Under the pieces are notes generated by a model. The model did not search any database and was not told the origin of the DNA. It saw only the letters and a program-made list of their open reading frames with translations. The position numbers were made by a program, and so were the translations under genes. Of a DNA stretch of 64,000 nt, positions 60,664-64,000 are shown piece after piece (the first letter of the stretch is position 1; every line of letters starts with the position of its first letter). The DNA is taken from positions 48,870 to 112,869 of the forward strand of contig PMFA01000017.1 in NCBI GenBank assembly GCA_003155915.1. The letters run 5' to 3'. The DNA is from Acidimicrobiaceae bacterium. GTDB lineage: Bacteria > Actinomycetota > Acidimicrobiia > Acidimicrobiales > RAAP-2.

Positions 60664-60743
60664 GTTCAGTACTGGACGGCACAAGCGCTTTCATCACCAG
60701 CGGAAGAACCGGCATGGAAATGTCGTGCAGCCGATTCAGCTGA
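60660..60743 (+). pseudogene. Truncated SDR remnant
   Basis: An ATG at 60660 overlaps the SDR stop as ATGA and opens a 27-codon frame reading LDGTSAFITSGRTGMEM, close to the N-terminal Rossmann strand of SDRs (LDGK-AFITGGGTGIGL in typical members), then stops. This looks like the start of a second, formerly coupled SDR gene that has been deleted. The Gly-rich motif is degraded. Confidence 0.5.
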
Positions 60744-60976
60744 ACACGAATTCAGTCTTGGAAGGATGATTGAAGGCCGCGTCCAAAATACGAATTGACC
60801 AAGATGGCTAAAAGCGCGGAAGTGGTTGTCCACGCTGTCTCAACTCTGAGGAACCAATCACTTCGCGACGTTGAGTTCGACTTTGGGTCGTTCACGTAAC
60901 TGCTCTTCGTCCAATCATGGTGTTTCTTTCAGCTGGCTTGATCCAGACCGTCTCACCCGCGAATCTCCTGACTGGT
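60744..60976. other. Non-coding stretch before the MarR operator
   Basis: No coding-like frame or hairpin is seen between the SDR remnant and the palindrome at 60977. Base composition is less GC-rich than the window's core genes by eye. Confidence 0.5.
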
Positions 60977-61016
60977 AAGTCTAGCCTTGCTAGTTTACTC
61001 TAGCAAGGCTAGACTT
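60977..61016. promoter_or_regulatory. 40-bp perfect inverted repeat, MarR operator
   Basis: 17-bp arms (AAGTCTAGCCTTGCTAG at 60977-60993 and its exact complement at 61000-61016) with centre TTTACT. Each arm itself holds a 13-bp palindrome, CTAGC-N3-GCTAG, at 60981-60993 and 61000-61012, 19 bp apart. It ends 5 bases before the MarR start codon and leaves no room for a usual ribosome site, so the mRNA may be leaderless. Confidence 0.8.
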
Positions 61017-61021
61017 GGTAT

Positions 61022-61459
61022 ATGCCTTTGGATCCAGATGTCGACGACGTTGCCGCGGCTCTTCAAATGAGCATCGGCTTGTGCATACGACAGCTTCGTC
61101 AGTTGCAAGCTGAAGGCGAGCTGAGCTTGTCAGAGGCTTCGGCTCTCAAGCGATTGGATCGAAACGGACTGACCACGGTGACCGAGTTGGCTCAGGCCGA
61201 GCAGATCAGCGTGCAGTCGATGGGAACGACGTTGCGGGCGCTCGAGGCGCGTGGATTCGTCAAGCGACGTCCTCATCCGAGCGACGGGCGGCGCGTGGTT
61301 CTTGCAATCACCAAATCCGGCACGAGAGTGCTGGGCGACAAGCACAACGCGCGGGCCGAGCAGCTGGCAAAGGTCCTATCGACTGGGTTTAGCCCTTTGG
61401 AACGTCGACAGCTGATGATCGCCGCGCCCTTGATTGAGCGGCTGGCGCAAAACCTGTGA
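61022..61459 (+). CDS. MarR-family transcriptional regulator
   Basis: 145 residues from ATG 61022. Winged HTH: LSLSEASALKRLDRNGLTTVTELAQAEQISVQSMGTTLRALEARGFVKR, wing HPSDGRRVVLAITKSG and a dimerisation helix at each end. It should bind the adjacent inverted repeat as dimers and repress itself and the MFS gene, whose start overlaps its stop by 4 bases. Phenolic or drug ligands usually relieve such repression. Confidence 0.9.
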   Translation: MPLDPDVDDVAAALQMSIGLCIRQLRQLQAEGELSLSEASALKRLDRNGLTTVTELAQAEQISVQSMGTTLRALEARGFVKRRPHPSDGRRVVLAITKSGTRVLGDKHNARAEQLAKVLSTGFSPLERRQLMIAAPLIERLAQNL

Positions 61460-62886
61460 TCGCTGTGACCGAGCCGGAGCAAACGTCCGGTAACGAGGAC
61501 CGCTACCAGAGGGTGGTGCTGGCTACGTGTTGTCTGAGCGTGTTCATGGCGGGTCTCGACGTGACGATTGTCAATGTCGCCTTGCCGTCGATCCAGCACA
61601 CACTGCACGCGTCGGTGAGTGATCTGCAGTGGACGATTGATGCCTACACCCTCGTTATTGCGTGCCTACTCATGCTGTCGGGCTCGCTCGCGGACCGCTT
61701 TGGTCGGCGTCGGGTTTTTCAGATCGGGCTGGCCGCGTTCTCGCTGGGGTCGTTGTTATGTAGCGTGGCTCCGTCGCTCGGGTGGCTGATCGCCTTTCGT
61801 GGACTACAGGCCATCGGTGGTTCGATGCTCAACCCGGTGGCGATGTCGATCATCCGAAACGTCTTTGAGGACCCGAAGGAACGCGCGAAGGCAATCGGCA
61901 TGTGGGGATCCGTCGCCGGACTCAGCCTCGCGAGCGGTCCGGTGATCGGTGGCTTGCTGGTGAGCGGTCTCGGGTGGCGTTCGATTTTCTGGATCAACGT
62001 TCCCGTCGGCCTAATTGCGATTGCGCTCACGCAACGATTCGTGCTCGAGTCGCGGGCCGAGCGGCCTCGTCGACTTGATCCTCCCGGTCAGCTGGCGGTC
62101 ATCGCTCTGCTTGGCTGCCTGACCGCCGGGATCATCGAGGGGCCACGCAGCGGATGGAGTTCGGCACCAATCGTCGCGCTGTTCGGGGTTGCCGCGCTCG
62201 CGGCAATCGTGCTGGTCATACTCGAGTCTCGACGCCGTGAGCCGTTGATCGACATGCGATATTTCCGCAGTGTGCCGTTCTCGGGTGCGGCGTTGATTGG
62301 GGTCGTCGCGTTGGCGACTCTTGGCGGCTTTCTGTTCCTCAACACGCTGTATCTGCAGGACGTCCGTGGCTACAGCGCGCTGCACGCCGGATTACTCACG
62401 ATCCCGATGGCGGCAATGCTCGGCGTGTTCTCCACCGTCTCGGGCCGATTGGTAGCCAGCCGCGGACCGAGGCCTGCTCTGATGATGTCCGGAGCGTTGA
62501 TCGGTGTCGGCGCCGTCATGTTGATCGGCCTTAGCGCTCACACCGCTGTGTGGTATCTGATCGTCGCCTATCTCATTTACGGCGCCGGAGCGGGTCTGGT
62601 CAGCGCTCCTATTACCAATACTGCACTTTCGGGCATGCCCCGAGACCAGGCCGGTGTCGCGGGAGCGATTGCCTCCACTTTTCGCCAGACCGGCGCGGCC
62701 GTCGGGGTTGCGGTCACCGGTGCGATCGTCGCTTCCAGCTCGGTCGGCTTCGTGCACGCCAGCCACGCGGCGTGGTCGGTGGTCGCCGGCTGTGGGGTCA
62801 TCGTCGTGCTGCTGGGCATGTTCTCGACCGGACGCTGGGCGCTGGCGACTGCCGAGCGAAACGGCGGGCGCTTGGCCACGACATGA
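61456..62886 (+). CDS. MFS multidrug efflux transporter (DHA2, 14-helix type)
   Basis: 476 residues from GTG 61456 (GTGA overlap). Helix 1 has the DHA2 motif MAGLDVTIVNVALPSIQHTL, motif A is GSLADRFGRRRVFQIG after helix 2, motif B region RGLQAIGGSMLNPVAMSII and motif C GLSLASGPVIGGLLVSGLGWRSIFWINVPVG. This is the EmrB/QacA-type drug:H+ antiporter pattern. It is regulated with MarR. Downstream are a short frame and a PEBP gene, likely the same transcript. Confidence 0.92.
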   Translation: MIAVTEPEQTSGNEDRYQRVVLATCCLSVFMAGLDVTIVNVALPSIQHTLHASVSDLQWTIDAYTLVIACLLMLSGSLADRFGRRRVFQIGLAAFSLGSLLCSVAPSLGWLIAFRGLQAIGGSMLNPVAMSIIRNVFEDPKERAKAIGMWGSVAGLSLASGPVIGGLLVSGLGWRSIFWINVPVGLIAIALTQRFVLESRAERPRRLDPPGQLAVIALLGCLTAGIIEGPRSGWSSAPIVALFGVAALAAIVLVILESRRREPLIDMRYFRSVPFSGAALIGVVALATLGGFLFLNTLYLQDVRGYSALHAGLLTIPMAAMLGVFSTVSGRLVASRGPRPALMMSGALIGVGAVMLIGLSAHTAVWYLIVAYLIYGAGAGLVSAPITNTALSGMPRDQAGVAGAIASTFRQTGAAVGVAVTGAIVASSSVGFVHASHAAWSVVAGCGVIVVLLGMFSTGRWALATAERNGGRLATT

Positions 62887-62908
62887 ACCGCGCCACCGAA
62901 GGACCGCG

Positions 62909-63070
62909 ATGACCAACCGGTTGGCCACGCCGCCCGACATCGCCTCCCGCGTGTGGATCGTCTTGCATGAATTCATCGCCGGACGGGAACGCCGGGGTGG
63001 CCTCGACTCATCCCATTCGATCTTCGGCCGCAGACTCCGCAGCGCCGCCAAACGCATCCGCCAAATATAG
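62909..63070 (+). CDS. Short hypothetical protein, possibly a truncated regulator
   Basis: 53 residues with AAGGA seven bases upstream of ATG 62909, so translation is plausible. The first part (LATPPDIASRVWIVLHEFIAG) is helix-like and resembles the opening of some MarR-type regulators, but the winged HTH is missing and the C-terminus is basic (RLRSAAKRIRQI). It may be a remnant like the SDR fragment at 60660. Function unknown. Confidence 0.35.
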   Translation: MTNRLATPPDIASRVWIVLHEFIAGRERRGGLDSSHSIFGRRLRSAAKRIRQI

Positions 63071-63087
63071 AAAGAAGAAGCAAGACC

Positions 63088-63654
63088 ATGCCCGCAAACC
63101 CCCTCGGCCTCGCACTGCGCAACCGACACGCCGGACACCACACGCTCGTCTGGGCTCGTCCCGACTTTCAAGCGCCTGAGAACTTCACCCTCACCAGCTC
63201 GGCCTTCGACCACGGCACCCCCATCCCCGAGCGGCACCGCGGGAGGTTCTTCGGGGCCAACATTTCACCCGCCCTCGCCTGGACAACGCCGCCAGCCGAA
63301 ACAGCGGAACTCGTGCTCATCGTCCAAGACCCCGACGTCCCCTTCGCGAAACCCGCCACCCATGCGCTCACGCTCGGCATCGACCCTTCGCTAAGCGGCA
63401 TTCCCGAGAACGGCCTCACCGACCCGAGCCCGATCCCCGGGCTCAAACACGGCAAAGGCCCTTTTGGCCACCGCGGCTGGGCCGGCCCCAAGCCCCCGCG
63501 CTCGCACGGGCCACACTCCTACGTCTTCCAACTCTTCGCATTGGACTCCCAGGTCGACCTGCCCGACAAGTTCACCCTCGGCGATGCACTCCACGCCATG
63601 GCCGGACATGTCGTCGCACGCGCTCGCCTCGACGGCACCTACGAAATCCAGTAA
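63088..63654 (+). CDS. PEBP family protein (YbhB/YbcL type)
   Basis: 188 residues from ATG 63088, with an AG-rich ribosome site (AGAAAGAAGAAG). Phosphatidylethanolamine-binding protein features: FTLTSSAFDHGTPIPERH near 31, ISPALAWTTPPAETAELVLIVQDPDVPF near 58-85, where the DPDxP motif is the hallmark, and GHRGWAGPKPPRSHGPHSYVFQLFAL near 127-150 with the G-x-R-x-P/H-x-Y motif region. The ligand-binding pocket residues appear intact. Biological role of bacterial members is unclear. Co-transcription with the MFS gene is likely. Confidence 0.88.
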   Translation: MPANPLGLALRNRHAGHHTLVWARPDFQAPENFTLTSSAFDHGTPIPERHRGRFFGANISPALAWTTPPAETAELVLIVQDPDVPFAKPATHALTLGIDPSLSGIPENGLTDPSPIPGLKHGKGPFGHRGWAGPKPPRSHGPHSYVFQLFALDSQVDLPDKFTLGDALHAMAGHVVARARLDGTYEIQ

Positions 63655-63758
63655 CCGCGCACCAACAGAGAGCGCAAGGGATGACATTGAGTTGATTAGC
63701 AGAGCTCTCGTTGGTTTGAAGCTGTTTGATTCATTCGGGACTGTTGACGCTTGATCTT

Positions 63759-63779
63759 GCCCCACAAAATGCTCCACAA
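63759..63779 (+). repeat. Right copy of 21-bp direct repeat
   Basis: Identical in sequence and orientation to 58655-58675. It lies 104 bases inside the tRNA-Val 3'-half copy, mirroring the 88-base offset at the left end. Confidence 0.85.
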
Positions 63780-63883
63780 ATCGCGTCGCGTGTAGTTTTC
63801 TCGAGTCGTCTCGCGTTGTCATTGTTCCTCGTCAAGTGCCCCGACGTCGTGTCGCGTCGTCTGGTGCAAAGGTTCTTAACACT

Positions 63884-63926
63884 TTCACATGGCTGAGGTC
63901 GCAGGGTCGAGTCCTGCAGCGCCCAC
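63884..63926 (+). repeat. Diverged copy of the tRNA-Val 3' half (attachment-site-like)
   Basis: Aligns without gaps with 58525-58567 from the anticodon loop to the acceptor end: TTCACAT-GGCTGAGGTC, then GCAGG-GTCGAGT-CCTGC, then AGCGCCCA. The T-stem differs from the intact tRNA by paired changes (AGAGG/CCTCT versus GCAGG/CCTGC), so base pairing is kept. No 5' half precedes it, so it is not a functional tRNA gene. It marks the right boundary of a tRNA-targeted insertion. Confidence 0.75.
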
Positions 63927-63961
63927 GACTGTTGCGCCCACTACTGCAGCGCCCACCGAGT
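63917..63961 (+). repeat. 15-bp imperfect tandem repeat of the tRNA acceptor end
   Basis: GCGCCCAC occurs at 63919, 63934 and 63949, spaced exactly 15 bases, in units GCAGCGCCCACGACT, GTTGCGCCCACTACT and GCAGCGCCCACCGAG. The first unit is the end of the tRNA 3'-half copy. Confidence 0.7.
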
Positions 63962-64000
63962 CTCTGAACGTTCACGCTCGTGGATTCCAACGGTCGCAAC

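Larger units (their letters stand above)
63655..64000. other. Non-coding right end of the island
   Basis: 346 bases to the window edge with no supported gene. It holds the right 21-bp direct repeat (63759-63779), the tRNA-Val 3'-half copy (63884-63926) and a 15-bp tandem repeat (63917-63961). Confidence 0.65.

Noticed and set aside
63884..63926. A second functional tRNA gene
   Set aside because: There is no 5' half, D-arm or acceptor partner upstream; only the anticodon-loop-to-3'-end part is present.

Overview
The window is GC-rich DNA from a high-GC Gram-positive bacterium. The best fit is an actinobacterium, and I would guess a member of the Acidimicrobiia. The pointers are a murT-gatD pair for lipid II amidation, a relative of the mycothiol-dependent Rv2466c-type reductase, many Ser/Thr/Val-rich exported proteins with beta-propeller repeats, frequent GTG starts, and operons joined by 4-base GTGA/ATGA overlaps. 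No rRNA, CRISPR array, transposase or integrase was seen. The taxonomic placement is inference from gene content only.

Layout. Bases 1-14.6 kb are rich in exported proteins: a 5'-truncated Ig-like repeat protein, a lipoprotein, two proteins built from Cys-pair repeats that look like 7- and 8-bladed propellers, two YCF48/BNR-like repeat proteins and a small exported protein. One propeller protein also carries a SecD-like exodomain and is translationally coupled to an ECF sigma factor. Bases 14.6-19.6 kb hold an oxidative hexuronate pathway in two divergent operons: uronate dehydrogenase, an uncharacterised TIM-barrel-like protein and glucarate dehydratase on one side, and the HpcH/HpaI aldolase and tartronate semialdehyde reductase on the other. 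A TetR/MFS efflux operon with two operator-like palindromes follows (19.7-21.9 kb). After some oxidoreductases and an exported hydrolase comes an ECF sigma/ZAS anti-sigma operon that continues into a secreted-repeat protein, a fatty acid hydroxylase, a DoxX protein and an ICMT-like methyltransferase (26-30.4 kb).

Bases 30.5-58.5 kb are mostly housekeeping: beta-carbonic anhydrase, CDF metal exporter, PrmC-like methyltransferase, transsulfuration genes (cystathionine beta-synthase and gamma-synthase), a D,D-carboxypeptidase, an orphan peptide-type binding protein, RsgA, divergent trpE/trpG, a two-repeat PQ-loop/SWEET-like protein, acyl-CoA and dienelactone enzymes, a dipeptidase, a DNA glycosylase, LysR, murT-gatD, and a PlsC-type acyltransferase.

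From a tRNA-Val(CAC) gene at 58.5 kb to the right end, the DNA looks like a small island. It is bounded by the tRNA gene and a diverged copy of the tRNA 3' half at 63.9 kb. A 21-bp perfect direct repeat lies just inside both ends. The cargo is TetR/SDR, a truncated SDR remnant, and a MarR/MFS/PEBP operon whose promoter carries a 40-bp perfect inverted repeat. The strongest leads for new biology are the sigma factor/SecD-head/propeller pair, the unknown protein inside the uronate operon, and the tRNA-bounded island.
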